Assembly (NCBI GenBank): GCA_905182995.1 | Contig: CAJJDP010000001.1 | Span: 921,344-953,043, forward strand | Source: Paramecium octaurelia | Taxonomy: Eukaryota > Ciliophora > Oligohymenophorea > Peniculida > Parameciidae | DNA: 31,700 nt | Direction of reading: 5' to 3' | Shown: in pieces, positions 1-11,649 of the stretch | Layout: every line of letters begins with the position of its first letter | Numbering within the stretch: the first letter of the stretch is position 1 | Translations under genes and position numbers: made by a program | Notes under the pieces: generated by a model | Database searches by the model: none | Told to the model about the DNA's origin: nothing | What the model saw: the letters and a program-made list of their open reading frames with translations, nothing else

Positions 1-750
1 TTTTTATTATCCTGTCTTAACATCCCATAAACGGATAGAGTTATCTAGACTACCAGATGCTAATGTATTACCATCAGGAGAGAAATTGATTGAATAAACA
101 TAATTTGTATGTCCATCTAATTTGGCTTTTTATTATCCTATTTAAACATCCCATAAATGGATAGAGTTATCTCTACCACCAGATGCTAATGTAGTACCAT
201 CAGGAGAGAAATTGACCGAAGTAACATAATGTGAATGACCATCAAATTTAGCTTTTTATTATCCTGTCTTAAGATCCCATAAACGGATAGACTTATCCCA
301 ACCACCTGATGCTAATACAGTACCATCAGGAGAGTAACAAATTGAATTAACACAATTTGAATGACCATCTAATTTGGCTTTTTATTTTCCTGTCTTAACA
401 TCCCATAAACGAATGTAATTATCTACACTGCCAGATGCTAATGTAGTACCATCAGGAGAGAAATTGACTGACATAACATAACCTGAATGACCATCAAATT
501 TGGCTTTTTATTATCCTGTCTTAACATCCCATAAACGGATTGAGTTATCTCTACTACCAGATGCTAATGTTGTACCATCAGGAGAGAAATTGACTGAATA
601 AACATGATGCTTATGACCATCTAATTTAGCTTTTTATTATCCTGTCTTAACATTCCATAAATGGATAGTCTTATCTTCACTACCAGATGCTAATATAGTG
701 CCATCAAGAGAGAAATTGACCGAAGTAACATAACTTGAATGACCATCTAA
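1..750 (-). repeat. 126-bp tandem DNA repeat encoding WD blades 3-8
   Basis: Six near-identical units of 126 bp (42 codons) lie head to tail, with boundaries near 120, 246, 372, 498, 624 and 750. Each contains the same stretch for [21 protein letters not shown]. Identity is high at the DNA level, not only the protein level, which points to recent unit expansion or homogenisation; the two N-terminal blades (750-995) have diverged. Confidence 0.85.
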
Positions 751-1641
751 TTTTGCTTTTTATTTTCCTGTTTTAAGATTCCGTAAATACACAAATACTT
801 TGCTACTGTAAGCTAATGTAATATTATCAGGTGAGAAGCATACTGATTTTACCTTTTCCTTGATCTTGATTCTGAACTTTATTTTCCCTGTTTTAACATT
901 CCACAAGATAATCGAATTATCATCACTACCTGAAGCTATTGACTTGATGTCTGGAGAAAAGCATACTGAGTTGACGCTTCCATCATGACCATCTAATTTA
1001 TTTAACTCATGTATTTTTATATTTTTCCATTTGCAATGAAACAATTAAGCTTAACTCAAGTTTATTCCACTAATGTCTACATTTTAAAATTCTGATCCAT
1101 TGAAATTGCATTGCACAAAATTTCCACCAACTAAAGAGGTGTCTCTAATCCTGATATTCTCGAAACTTTATTTCCTCAAATCCACATTCATTTAAACTAG
1201 TAAATGAAGAGAATTTGATCCACACTAAATGTATCTCTCATCTAAGGCAGTCAGATGAACTAAAAATTTTAGAAATTATATTATTTTTTTATCCTATGAT
1301 AATGTTATGATCAGTGCTTTCTTAATTTCTTCATTTTCATCTATCGAGTAATTTTTTTGATTAAATTCATGATATTTTATAATTGACAGAACATTTGTAA
1401 TTTTCTTAAGGTTACTTTTAATAGCATTTATTTTCCAATACTTATCAAAAAACTATATATTATCAAAGAAAAAAATGTATTTTTTGTAACGAAGTTGATA
1501 TTAAAAATTTGAAAGAAATTTAAGAGAATCTGAATCTCCTTCCTTTAAGAGCATTTCAATTACAACATTGTAGATTTTAGCATCTATATCTTCAATAAAT
1601 TATACTACCCCAAACAAGTCCCCTTTCCAGTTTTGAGTCAT
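1..1641 (-). CDS. Pentapeptide-like / WD40-repeat protein, 3' end outside the window
   Basis: Continuous ciliate-code frame of 547 codons from ATG at 1641-1639 to the window edge, without any TGA; the upstream sequence is AT-rich noncoding. Residues 1 to about 145 are a mostly helical N-terminal region. About 150-207 is pentapeptide-like, with runs such as [24 protein letters not shown]. From about residue 216 come eight WD repeats of about 42 residues with the blade pattern [35 protein letters not shown]. Blade 2 is degenerate ([16 protein letters not shown]). Every Trp is TGG and Gln is mostly TAA/TAG, which fixes the code. No intron is seen. Known for the family: WD40 propellers are protein-interaction scaffolds, and this combination is common in Paramecium. 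The specific partner is unknown. It looks intact as far as it can be seen. Confidence 0.92.
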
Positions 1642-1837
1642 TTTTGTTAAAAATAATATTAAATTTCTTTTATTTAATGTGAGTTTTATAATATAATAGA
1701 TCTTTTTTTTTAATTTATGCGTTGATGCAAATTATGGGAAACATTATATAAATAACCAAAGTGAGTGTCTAATGTAATTAATTACTTTCACATTTAATAA
1801 TCTATCAATGTTAGAGATTATCAATGCAATTTGTTTC

Positions 1838-2449
1838 TCACTCCTCGTCTATTTAAATCTTCCAAATTAAAAAAGTACTTATATTTTATCCATTTTTATT
1901 ATAATTCATTAATTAATTCATTGAAGATATCTGCCCTTCTACATTCCTCTCCAGACAATTCACAATTAAAAATTTTTCAAGGTGTAATTAAACAAAACTT
2001 TTATAATTTGCCCCATAAAAAAATTAGATATCCACTCAGTCTTATTTGAGAATCTATTGGAGAAAAGGTTATTTAAGAACATCTAGGCTAATTGATTGAT
2101 AAAAAATTATAAACATATATCTTGTTTAAATTGATACTATGTGCACAAATAATAAAATAAAAATGAGCTTATCAGTTTAATCAATTATGCTTTCTTATAA
2201 ATTAATACTTTAACAAAAAATTTGAAAATGAATTTTAAGACAAAGTTCTGAAATTTACTACATTTTTATTTAATCAATAGATTTAATTAATTTTACCAGA
2301 TGATAATTTAGGAAAAATGGACTTAAAATTTAATGAAAATGAATTCTGCTCACATCTATTGATTTTTATCTATTTTGAATGAGGATAGTGGTCTTTAATG
2401 ATTAATATTTACTGTTTGAAAAGCTTTCATTAATATTTTTCTTTCGCAT
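1838..2449 (-). pseudogene. Unassigned frame of 203 codons with one internal TGA
   Basis: Ciliate-code frame from ATG at 2449-2447 to TGA at 1840-1838, interrupted once by TGA at 2038-2036 (codon 138). The first part starts MRKKNINESFSNSKYQS and contains a hydrophobic stretch (IFILLFVHIVSI). The second part includes VNCLERNVEGQ and ends WKIQIDEE. It lies 196 bp upstream of the WD40 gene on the same strand, a normal spacing for this type of genome. I do not recognise a family. Frames of this length also arise by chance in AT-rich DNA with a single stop codon, so this is only a candidate; it could be a real gene with a mutation or sequencing error at 2036-2038, or noise. Confidence 0.27.
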
Positions 2450-2609
2450 CTGAGAAGATCAGTTTTAATCTCATATATTTCATTCTAGTTTAGTTTATTT
2501 AATAACATTTAATGCTAATCTAATTAAAAAACAATAATAACGATGTTTAGTTAATTCTTAGATTTCTGCCACTTTGTTTATTAATACTATCGAAAAATCG
2601 CCAATTTTT

Positions 2610-2950
2610 GACTTTATATTAAAAATTATTATATTAAAGATAAAAGTAGATTAATTTGTAATAAGATTATGCTTTATTAATGATAATTAATTTAAATTCT
2701 CCACTTTTTGCCAAGAATAAATCATATATCATATATATGATTTTGACAAGAATTCGAAATCCTATAGGAAGATGAAAGAATATAGTGTGAATGTCGTTCA
2801 AATGAAGATAATTGTTTTTTTAATAATAATATTTATAGTCAAAATACCTCCTGATGAATACGAATGGCAAGAACATTAATTACTGAAGAAAAAAGGAAAA
2901 TAGTGACTTTATTATATAATTATCTATTGAATTTAGTACTTATAGTATTT
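2610..2950 (+). pseudogene. Orphan C-terminal fragment of a WD-repeat protein
   Basis: The frame through 2610-2800 reads KIKVDQFVIRLCFINDNQF and then KEQ-like, YDFDKNSKSYRKMKEYSVN. After a shift of frame near 2790 it reads CRSNEDNCFF, followed by a double TGA. As I recall the Paramecium WD40 family, this order (RLCFINDNQF.F, then Y..D.N.K.YRK.K, then C.SN.D.CFF) is the non-propeller tail that follows the last blades. No WD blades can be read upstream on this strand, so only the tail survives. The frame change and TGAs mark it as a relic. The family assignment rests on memory of motif order, not on an alignment. Confidence 0.42.
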
Positions 2951-4690
2951 TTGGTTAATTGATTGATGACAGAGAATGTTTGAAGACATGGAATTGATTT
3001 TTAAATATTAGTTTATATAAAAATTTCCTTACAAAATTAAATTTTGCTACAGCTAAGAAAATGCTTGTATTGCTAAACTGTTTAGTTGCCTCATAATCTG
3101 ACTTTAATAAGATTAATGTAAACAATTACAATAAATTTATTTATTATCGCTTTCTATATAATTGAACTTAATGAAATTAATAACCAATTAAAATAACCTT
3201 TTCTGAAGATTATTTCACAATTTATTTCTTGTGACTATTGCAAATATCAATCCGTATTCTTCATGTCCTTTTCGGTTGATCATACTGCGGTGCAACATAA
3301 AAGGTAGAGTTCTTTCTTAAACCTCTAAAGTCACTTATTTGCTATTTTATAAACTAAAGCAGTTCATATCCTTTAATATTCTAAGCATTAAAATAGCAAG
3401 GAATATATTTAGTATTACTTTGAAATTTCAACCTATAATAACTTCTATTCTTCAAATACTACAATTCATTTCTTCGTTTAGCTAAAGATGTGATTAAGAT
3501 TAAAATTAATACTTAAACTAAAAGTCTTTACAATTTAACTATTTAAAAAAGAGATTTTAATTTAGTTATAAAGTTTAAAGATAAAAAGCTAATGAATAGG
3601 TTTTATTATTCTTATGAAAAGAAGGCAATTATTGAATCAATTCAAATCTTTGCATTATTTCAAATTATAAATGTATCTTACTGCATACTTCAAAAAGTAT
3701 ATTATATCAACTTTCCAAATTTAATTTTGTAAACCAATGGTATTATTTGTTATTGATATGCTTTTTCAAAGCAAAACTGATGATAATTACACAACAAAAT
3801 CATTAATATCTTAATTTAACAATCATGATTATATAATCGAATCAATTTTTGTTTTGTTAATTACTTAAGAGCTTTTTATAACAAAATAAATCTATAATTA
3901 AATTAATACTTAACATTAATGAAATCAGTCCAATATGCATCCACCCAAATAACAGACATGTGTCGTAACTAAGCTCAAAAAAATAAATCAAGAATGATCT
4001 TGTGATTATCAAAAACAGGAATTCTCTATATTTTAGCTTACTTCCTTCATAAGGTGATTTTAAAGGTTTACACTTAATCAAGTATATAAGGTAATAAGAT
4101 AAAGAGTACCATAGATTATACTTTGGGTATACTATAAATTCAAACAAATAATAAATTTGTAGTATAAAGTTTTATAAATGTAAAAGGGTTTATGATTGAC
4201 AGCAAAAGATTAGATTTTCACATCTTAGTAAATTACTTCCATATTATTGATAATGAATATGGGAATAGATAATAGACAACAATTGTAAGCTTTTTATAGA
4301 AATTATAAATAAGCCACAAATGGGCAATAAGGCTATGGAATATTTAAAAAGGTGAATCAAAGTTAAAATTTGTAAAATACAATAGTGGACTAAAAAAAGA
4401 TTAATAAAGTATTACTTAATGTACATTAGGAATTTCTTATGAAAATATTAATTCTTGAGCTTGAAACCAAATTATTGTACTTACTTTTAAAAAGATTTTT
4501 AGTTTAAGAAATCTTCGATTCTGCTTATATTTTTAATAATGCTTCAAGATTATTAAATTAAATCTATTTGAAAATAGAAAGTAATAAGTAAAATATAAAT
4601 AAATTCAAGTAATTGCAGAAATAGCACCTTTTGGCATTCAAAAAAAAAATTGATTTAAAGTATTAGATTATTACTTTTTTATTTTGTTAT
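2951..4690. other. No gene that can be supported
   Basis: About 1.7 kb, very AT-rich, with open stretches on both strands but no motif. The best of them are a minus frame starting at 4147 with hydrophobic segments (FLIITRSFLIYFFEL; LISLMLSINLIIDLF) that can be read on through TAA codons to about 3690, and a plus frame from ATG 3615. They overlap each other and neither is better supported. No RNA gene, terminator or promoter element is recognisable. Confidence 0.3.
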
Positions 4691-4695
4691 TTTGA

Positions 4696-5373
4696 AAGAG
4701 TAGTTCCTCCATTTAAAGTAATGAATAATCCATTTAATTTGAAGTGATTTATGAATTTAGAAATTCTATTAAATGAGGTGGATACTAATATTATAGTTGA
4801 GTTAAACTATATTTGTTAAAGAGAAATTGTATTGTATGAAAAATAACTTAGATTATCAACAACTTATTGAAAGGCATTTGGTTATAATAGCTAGAATAAA
4901 AATCTTCACGATATTTACTCTATATGCACCTAAAATGCGATAATCATTATAATGAGATTAAAGAACATTATTGTATTTCAGTAATAGTAGCTAAGCTTGA
5001 AATCCCTATATAGAGTTCATAGTAACATCATTCATCTTAACAATAGATTTCAGTTTAGCCGATATATTTTCAGATAATACCAACGAATTTCCCAGATTAA
5101 TTCATATGGAATATTTTTATAAATCTAACCAAATTCATTTAGGATGATATATTTAGCTAATTAAAATTCAAAAGATGGGTCTTAAACAAGTTCAATAAAG
5201 GCCTGGATAATTTAATATATGAGTAATTTAGATTGGCAGTTAAATTCTAGATCGGATTGATCATGAAATCATCTTTAGTATGTGACACAACATGGAATAC
5301 AGCTAAATCTTCAAATGAAATATATAAGTTTATAGTTTAACTTATTAAGAGAAAGTTCAACAATTTCTTTTGA
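4696..5373 (+). pseudogene. Coding-like tract, 226 codons with three internal TGAs, unassigned
   Basis: One plus frame runs from 4696 to TGA 5371-5373. It has TGA at 4774, 4798 and 4837 and is then open for 177 codons. Sample reading: SIQFEVIYEFRNSIK before the first TGA, later CDNHYNEIKEHYCISVIVAK and IYEQFRLAVKFQIGL. The mix of charged and hydrophobic residues is more protein-like than in the two overlapping frames, but no family is recognised. It may be a decayed exon; an overlapping plus frame from ATG 4751 was judged a shadow. Confidence 0.3.
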
Positions 5374-5639
5374 GTTCATTTTATCTGAAAGAATCATCAA
5401 ATTGAAATCAGGAGCTACGATTTAAGTGTATTAACTTAATAAGTCAATTCTAGTTTAAATTTTATATGAATCGATAATAGTAAATGCATATAAACATCCT
5501 TTCGTCCTGATAATTGCAATCATCAAATGCTTAAATTTCAGTATTTTTTTTTTTTTGCAACACCGTAACCGCATTAATTAATATAAACATTGTCAATAAG
5601 GATTTAATAGATATCACATCTATTCTAGGTATATAATCA

Positions 5640-6340
5640 AACAAGAAAATAAAATTATCAAGTTTATTGATTATTTATAATTTATCATTGATAAGCCACT
5701 TAGAAGTTGAATGTCCTTTTGAAATGATTCATTATCACATTTTCTACATTTATTCATTTCTTCACATTCAATACTGCCCTATATCAAATAGTATATCCAT
5801 CTTCGCATTTTTCAAGGTAAGGAATGATAACTCATCATCACAAATAGGAATAGATTACAAATTACATAACTAAAAATATTTTTAGCACACCAGACAAACA
5901 TCTCGAAGAACAAACGAAATATACTTTCATGATATCTGATTTTCTCATTTCAGTGCATACTCCCATTTTACATAATACTAACAAAAATGAGATCTATCAT
6001 ATGATTTTGAATCAGCATTATCACAATCTTCTAGATAAACAATATTTTATCTCCACAGATAGATTCACAATGCTATTATTCTCTAAAGTATCCACTTTAC
6101 CTAATTCACAAATACCATAATTACAGATAATACATCCACTTCCATAATCATGCCTATTATCTAAATAACTTCTTGTGATTGATTGAAGTTAACCATTATA
6201 TTATTCATCCCCTGCTATGAATCCATCTTCACAGTTTTCTTCATATTTATTGTTTGTTAGGTAAGACACTTATTCACATTTAAAACTTCGCAATTACTTT
6301 ACATCTCTATTTATAGAAAAATGGCTGTATTTTATGAGTT
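5640..6340 (-). pseudogene. Decayed cysteine-rich surface/secreted protein (CGD...EDCD repeat type)
   Basis: Read right to left, frames linked by shifts give FKCEQVSYLTNNKYEENCED then GFIAGDEQYNG (about 6300-6215), GSGCIICNYGICELGKVDT (about 6150-6090), ICGDKILFIQ (about 6062-6033), EDCDNADSKSYDRSHFCQYY (about 6030-5970), KCEDGYTI (about 5815-5790) and CEEMNKCRKCDNESFQ (about 5772-5720). The order C..C.YG.C, then CGD.I....EDCD, then C..C is the repeat logic of the large Paramecium cysteine-rich membrane-protein family with CGDGI...E.CDDGN repeats. At least three frame changes and several TGAs separate the pieces, so it cannot make a full protein as written. Such proteins are normally secreted or on the cell surface; the role of this one is unknown. 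Confidence 0.5.
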
Positions 6341-7232
6341 CCAAAGTTAATTAAAGTAAATATGTCGTATGGATCATCGCCTAATAACATTTAATATAAT
6401 TTTATAATCACCACGTATTGTTTTAGATGGATGACAACAAATTGACTATATTAAACAAAAATATATTTTGTAGAGAAAATAAAATTTCTCTTTATATTTC
6501 AAACGTTTTTCATATTAACCATCCTTCTGCCATCATTTTATATATGAAGAGGAATTCTAATCTGTTTTAATGGTGATATAAAAATTGAAAATTTATTGCC
6601 AATTTAATGGATGTTATGTATTTTGTAATGTGGTGTTTCCAATAAAGGAATGACAGAACGCTGTTTAAAAATAAATGTTCCTGTCATGTGCCAAAGGGAA
6701 AAGTTGTATTTTTATTCAAATAGAAATATTTTTAATTATATAACAGATATCTATGAATTTCAAAGGACTTCCATTGTGAAAAAAAAAAACAATTCAGTTT
6801 ATGTTTATAGACAATTTTTTTTCTATTTTGGCCATTTTAAATCTACATCTTTCTAATATTTTGAATTATTTTTCAACTCTTTATATTCTACAAATATTCC
6901 CTAAACATTCTATTGATTAGTTTTTATTAACTATAATAAAAAATTTACTTATTTAAAATTATACTTTTATTAGGGTAATATATCGACATGCTTATATTTA
7001 TAGAATATTTTTTTATACCATAAATATTACACACTAAATTTCAAACAAGTTGATCAAAGATTAATAATAATATTTTAGTAATGTTTCCAGATATTCAATT
7101 AAAGCTAAAGTTCAACTAAGAAAATACTGAAATAATGCTATATAAATGGATTAGACTTTAAAAATAGAATTCAAACACTCTTGTAAGTTATCTGCATTTT
7201 CATTCTAAATGATCTAAAATTTATAATATTAA
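6341..7232. other. No gene supported; faint Cys-containing reading near 6597-6700 (+)
   Basis: Very AT-rich. On the plus strand at about 6597-6640 a short run reads CQFNGCYVFC, which resembles pieces of cysteine-rich antigens, but a TGA follows at once and nothing continues it. No RNA gene or repeat seen. Confidence 0.25.
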
Positions 7233-8245
7233 TATTAATGAAAATTGTGTGTGAGAATTGTTAGTTAGCAACATCATTGCTTTACCTGAAACCAGTATAT
7301 TCAGTGCAAGCAATTTTACCAGCAGCACATGCTCCAGAACTTGCTAAATTTTAAAAGCTTAAGTATATTCTGAATAACAAACATATTCTAAAAAAAGTAT
7401 TACTTATCATCTCCAAATAATAAAGAAGAAATGGTATCACTTTCACATATAACTCTAGCATAATATGCTCCTGAATAATATTTACAACTTCCAGTTCCTA
7501 AATTACAATCTGCTTATGATGTAGGGGATGAAATTGTATTACTAGCTCCAACATTGATAATAACTGGGTCAGTATATGAAGGAACATTTACTGCAACTGC
7601 ATCAACACTGTTAGTTGTAGAAGTTACTGAAATATATGCACATTATTTAATCGCTCCAGAATTATCTGATCTCAAACCAATAGGTAGATTAACCTTATGT
7701 AATTTCAGTTTATGAATAACCGATATATGCTATTTTAGTAACCCACTCACTCATAGATTACATGTTATAACAGAACATGTATCTGTTACACTAGTATTTT
7801 AACTACATAAGCCAGTTGAGTATTTTGTAACTGAATTGCAAACAAGTCTACTTAAGAGTATCTTCAGAACCATTCAATGTATAGCTAGTACAATCAGTTT
7901 CACTTTGCATGCAAGCAGTGTCTCCAAATTTATCTCTGCAATCAGTATGATATGGTAACCAATCTTCATTCCAGTTACTTCTGGTTTTAAACTAGATGTC
8001 GTAGATTTTGATATGCATCCAGTTCCCTTTGTAGCACATTAATCTGGTAATAATGCATTTCAATCCGAGTCAGTTTACCTAACTTTATTATCAGTACAAT
8101 CTTTAATTCGGCCTTTGCCTCCAACACCTTAATAACATGGTTTAGTTTAATTATCTCCTTTAAAGTATAAGCAAGTAATTATAGTACCATGTACTACAAG
8201 TGAGTCTGGGGTAGTAACCCTTGGAACATGCTATTTTTGGTTTTC
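7233..8245 (-). pseudogene. Decayed surface-antigen-like (immobilisation antigen type) gene
   Basis: The minus strand is rich in Thr, Ser, Ala and regularly placed Cys. From the 5' side: TCLYFKGDNQTKPCYQGVGG and DCTDN, then DSD-TGA-NALLPDQC followed by ATKGTGCIS (a pattern like C.ALLP.C...GTGCI in these antigens, where the TGA sits at a Cys position). Next comes DCRDKFGDTACMQSETDCTS, then CNSVTKYSTGLCSQ, then an open tract of about 85 codons (7650-7390) with CAYISVTSTTNSVDAVAVN and CNLGTGSCKYYSGAYYARVI. It ends SGACAAGKIACTEYTGF near 7280. Several frame changes and TGAs break it. Family knowledge: such antigens are GPI-anchored coat proteins of ciliates, only one being expressed at a time. 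This copy looks dead. No signal peptide or GPI signal could be placed. Confidence 0.6.
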
Positions 8246-8328
8246 CTCTGATTTATAGGAAGTGACTATGTATAATAGTTAAATCAAATTTTTATTATTG
8301 TTATATTTTGATCAATAATAGATAAATA
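8246..8328. other. Short AT-rich spacer between two minus-strand relics
   Basis: Only AT-rich spacer between the presumed 5' end of the antigen relic and the last TGA (8331-8329) of the next minus-strand tract. No motif seen. Confidence 0.3.
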
Positions 8329-10440
8329 TCAATTTCCTTTAATTAATTGTGATTTTATAGAAATAATTTTCTTAAAGGATCTTTTTGCTTTTAGAGAAGA
8401 TTATCGAACTTTTTCATTCAAATTTGGTAGAAGAGCACCTTAAAATCTTAATTCGATTAAATCGAAAATTCATTCTTGTTTCTATTCCAACTAAATTTTA
8501 GGGTCAATTAGCAAGAAATCAGCATATTATGTAAAATTTTGAAGCTATCTCACTTTTTTCTATATTCTTTGATTTGACTTATTCGTCTTTTTAACATGAC
8601 ATCATGTGACTTGAAAAAATGTTATTCAAGTTGAATTCTACATCTCATTCACTTGGGAAATGGGATCTTTATATATTTCTATGAATTCTGGAATTATAAA
8701 ATACAGTTTATTAACAACACGTTTTTATTTAAATGAAAATATAGAAATTGACGAAATAGCACCTAAAAATGTTCTCATTTTCTAATAATCTGAATATATT
8801 TACAAAACTTATGAAATTAAAAAAAAATTACTAAAATGATAAGATGCTAAATTATATTTATTAAAAAATTTCTTTTTGTTGAGTTTGAAAATTATAAACT
8901 CCTCATCTTATCTTCAATTAGATTAGGGAACCTTTTAGACATTCTAAACTCAAAATTATGCAAATTTAAAACTCTTATTTATCAAATGAATTCTAAAAGC
9001 ATTCAAATTATAGATAAGCAGATGAACCAAGAAAATCATAAAATAATAATCTCCTTTCTAACTGATAGTATCAATTTATCTAATATTTAATCTTCTTACA
9101 CTTGATCATAATCAATTGTGAGCCTCATTTCATTTTAAACTACTGTCCTAATTTTTAATAGTATCCCCTATTCTAATTGATTTATACCAATGCATAATTA
9201 ACATCTAAATTTCCATATAAAATATGCTAAGTCTTTGTTAATTGTTTAAAGTGTTCCACTGTATTGAATTGTCTCTAAACACTTTTACTTTTTTGATATG
9301 AATATTCTCTAATCTGCTTCTAATCTTCTTCAAGAATTATCCCTCAATCTAATCTATTCAAAACTTCCTTTCCTCATAATGTTGCCATCTGAAAAATTGT
9401 TAGAATACATGATTTTAAAGCTCTCTTGATAGCAAGTCTTATATGAATTTAGTTCTGAAATATAATTAACCACAATTTTATAATTCAAAAATCATTCTAA
9501 GACCAAAAGAATAATAAATTTGTTTTTAAGTTTTAATACTTCCTATTTGAGGGTGAGATGTTAACTTATGCTTATACATCCTTCTAATATTATTTACCTA
9601 ATTACTAAAATAAAGGAAAGTATTTTGCTTTATTTATAATCATTTGAACATGATTTTAGGATTCCTTTGTGTTAATTTCTGTTTTCAGACGCCTTGTTTT
9701 ATTCTTCGATGATAAAACTCTAAAGGCAACCAAGCCTTCATATTGGTGTTAAGTTTTCCTTGGAAAGAAAGGTAATTATATGATTTGGATAAGCAATTAC
9801 AGCCAATCATTCAAGATCAATATGCAAAATATGTACTTTTTCTTCAAATTTTACAATCAAGAATCAAAATTTGATTCTTTAACTCTTAAGCAGGTACTTT
9901 TCTCCAAACTGAATTAAATATTAATGCAACCATAAAATATTCGTTGTATTTTAATTTCATATCCTTTATTTTTTCACCCTACTATCTGTATTCAAGCAAG
10001 GCATCTGAGCCATATCAGTTGATATTACAAATCCTTACAAAATAAAAATTAATCTATTTTTAATTTCTCAAATTTTTAAAGTTGAATATTTTTATTATAA
10101 TCTTTTATTCCAATTCTGTCCCTTTTATGACATGTATTAATCTTCTTTTTAATCTTTAAAAAATTCATAGATCTTATTAAAGAACTTACTTCAACATGCT
10201 TTTGGTCATTTTGAAGTGGATTTTCTGCTTACAAAATAAAAATTTAGTATTATTTAAATTTCTCAACTTAAAAGGGATTTCAATTTAAGAATTATATCAT
10301 CTTTAAATTACAATTTCAACTTGAATCGAAAAGGAAATTTATATCTACTTATTTAAGTAAATCTTCATTCATCATCTGAGTGTTGCCTAGTGATAACTTT
10401 CAGGTGCGAGAATTAGAAGAACTTCATTAAGGTCTTCTAT
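8329..10440 (-). pseudogene. Long broken coding tract, family not recognised
   Basis: A chain of minus-strand frames with protein-like composition, interrupted by TGAs and frame changes. Examples, 5' to 3': APESYHQATLR; MNEDLLKQVDINFLFDSS; ENPLQNDQKHVEVSSLIRSM (about 10220-10160); KDMKLKYNEYFMVALIFNS (about 9965-9910); YEGLVAFRVLSSKNKTRR (about 9740-9690); ILEEDQKQIREYSYQKSKS (about 9345-9285); DQVQEDQILDKLI; finally LRFQGALLPNLNEKV and a closing TGA at 8331-8329. One frame stays coding-like from about 9740 to 9080 with only five TGAs. No known domain is evident. It is probably the remnant of a large, lysine/glutamine-rich protein gene; part could be chance reading. Confidence 0.35.
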
Positions 10441-10909
10441 TAACAGAAAGATATTTTTAAATGATTAATGAGATTATATTTGAAAACAAAAACTTAATTT
10501 CGATGTTTAGGGTATCACAAATGCTGACTTTTTTATGATAAGTTTAAGGACATTCAATAAAAGATGATGGCTAAATATTGATTAAAAGATTCAAGTCATA
10601 AAATTGAAATTTCAATGTCAAATTTTTACTAAATAAAGGTTGGAAATGATCTTGCAAGTTGTCCTAAGAAAGGAGTTTAAAAAGAGGTATTTTCTAAAAT
10701 TTTGTACATAATTGTAATACTTATGTTATTGAAATACTTTAACTGTAGTAAATCTTCCAAAACAGCTTATTAGTGGGCTTTAAGTTTACTTAGTAAATTT
10801 ACATAATTTGAAGAAATGTTTTATAGTTTACTCAATCAAAAATTTTCTAACAGATAGTAATAATTACTAATTAACCCATCACCTAATTAAATGACAATAA
10901 TGTAAGAAT

Positions 10910-11521
10910 TCAAATATAATTTAGGATAACTTTCAAAAATGGCTAGACCTACTAATTCATACAAATGTTAATTTTTTGGAAATTACTTGAAAATTTTGCT
11001 ACCCACAAAATTATACAATGAAGTTCAAGATAAATTTCTAGAAAATGAAATATTTTCCAATAGGGCTTAGAAGAATTCTTAGTTCTACTTCTTGAATAAA
11101 ATTTACTTTAATCAATTTAGGAAGTGAAAGCGTTTTTTAATCCTTTTAATATTTATTATTTAAGATAATAATCAAGTATCTAGATTTTATAAGGTACGAT
11201 ATCAACCATAAATAATATGTTGCAATCTTTTTAGTCTAAATAAATATATATATAATAAATGTAACAACATAATACATAATGTTTGCCTTTTAATGATGAG
11301 AAGATTTGAGAACGTTAAGAATCTAAAGGAAGCTATTCAAATTTCTTGTTTCTATCTCTCCTCAAAACCACAGTATAAGAATTTGCTCAATCATTTACAT
11401 TCTCCAGCATGCTTTGTACAACCTCATCTCCCTTACTCAAACAGTGATAGGTACAACAAGTGATTTGAATTCTCATTCTCTCTTCACATTTGGCCAATTT
11501 CATAGGAGCACACTTTTTCAT
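10910..11521 (-). pseudogene. Minus frame starting with a small Cys-rich ORF; 203 codons with one TGA
   Basis: ATG at 11521-11519 opens MKKCAPMKLAKCEERMRI, then QITCCTYHCLSKGDEVVQSM, reaching TGA at 11389-11387 (44 codons, five Cys). The same frame then stays open for 158 codons (for example LRRDRNKKFEQLPLDSQRSQ) to TGA 10912-10910. The spacing C...P....A......ER......CC...C faintly recalls twin-Cys proteins such as the FAM136A family, but that is a guess from spacing only. It may be the 5' end of the tract that follows (8329-10440) or a separate short gene. Other minus frames at 10560-11100 also look coding-like, so the exact structure is unclear. Confidence 0.33.
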
Positions 11522-11649
11522 AAATTTTTATCTCAATTTGAATTTTTAGCATTATTTTTATACCTATATTAGCATGCAATTTAGGTAATTCCTAAAATTT
11601 ATGCCATTATATGTTGTAGTTTATAATATCCAACATTGATTGTACATAA

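Noticed and set aside
4751..5260. Plus frame from ATG 4751
   Set aside because: Another plus frame (4696-5373) over the same DNA has more acidic and charged residues and a longer stop-free run.
10461..11122. Plus frame with ATG starts and a possible 31-nt intron
   Set aside because: The minus strand here reads at least as well and continues a longer minus-strand tract; no motif supports the plus reading.
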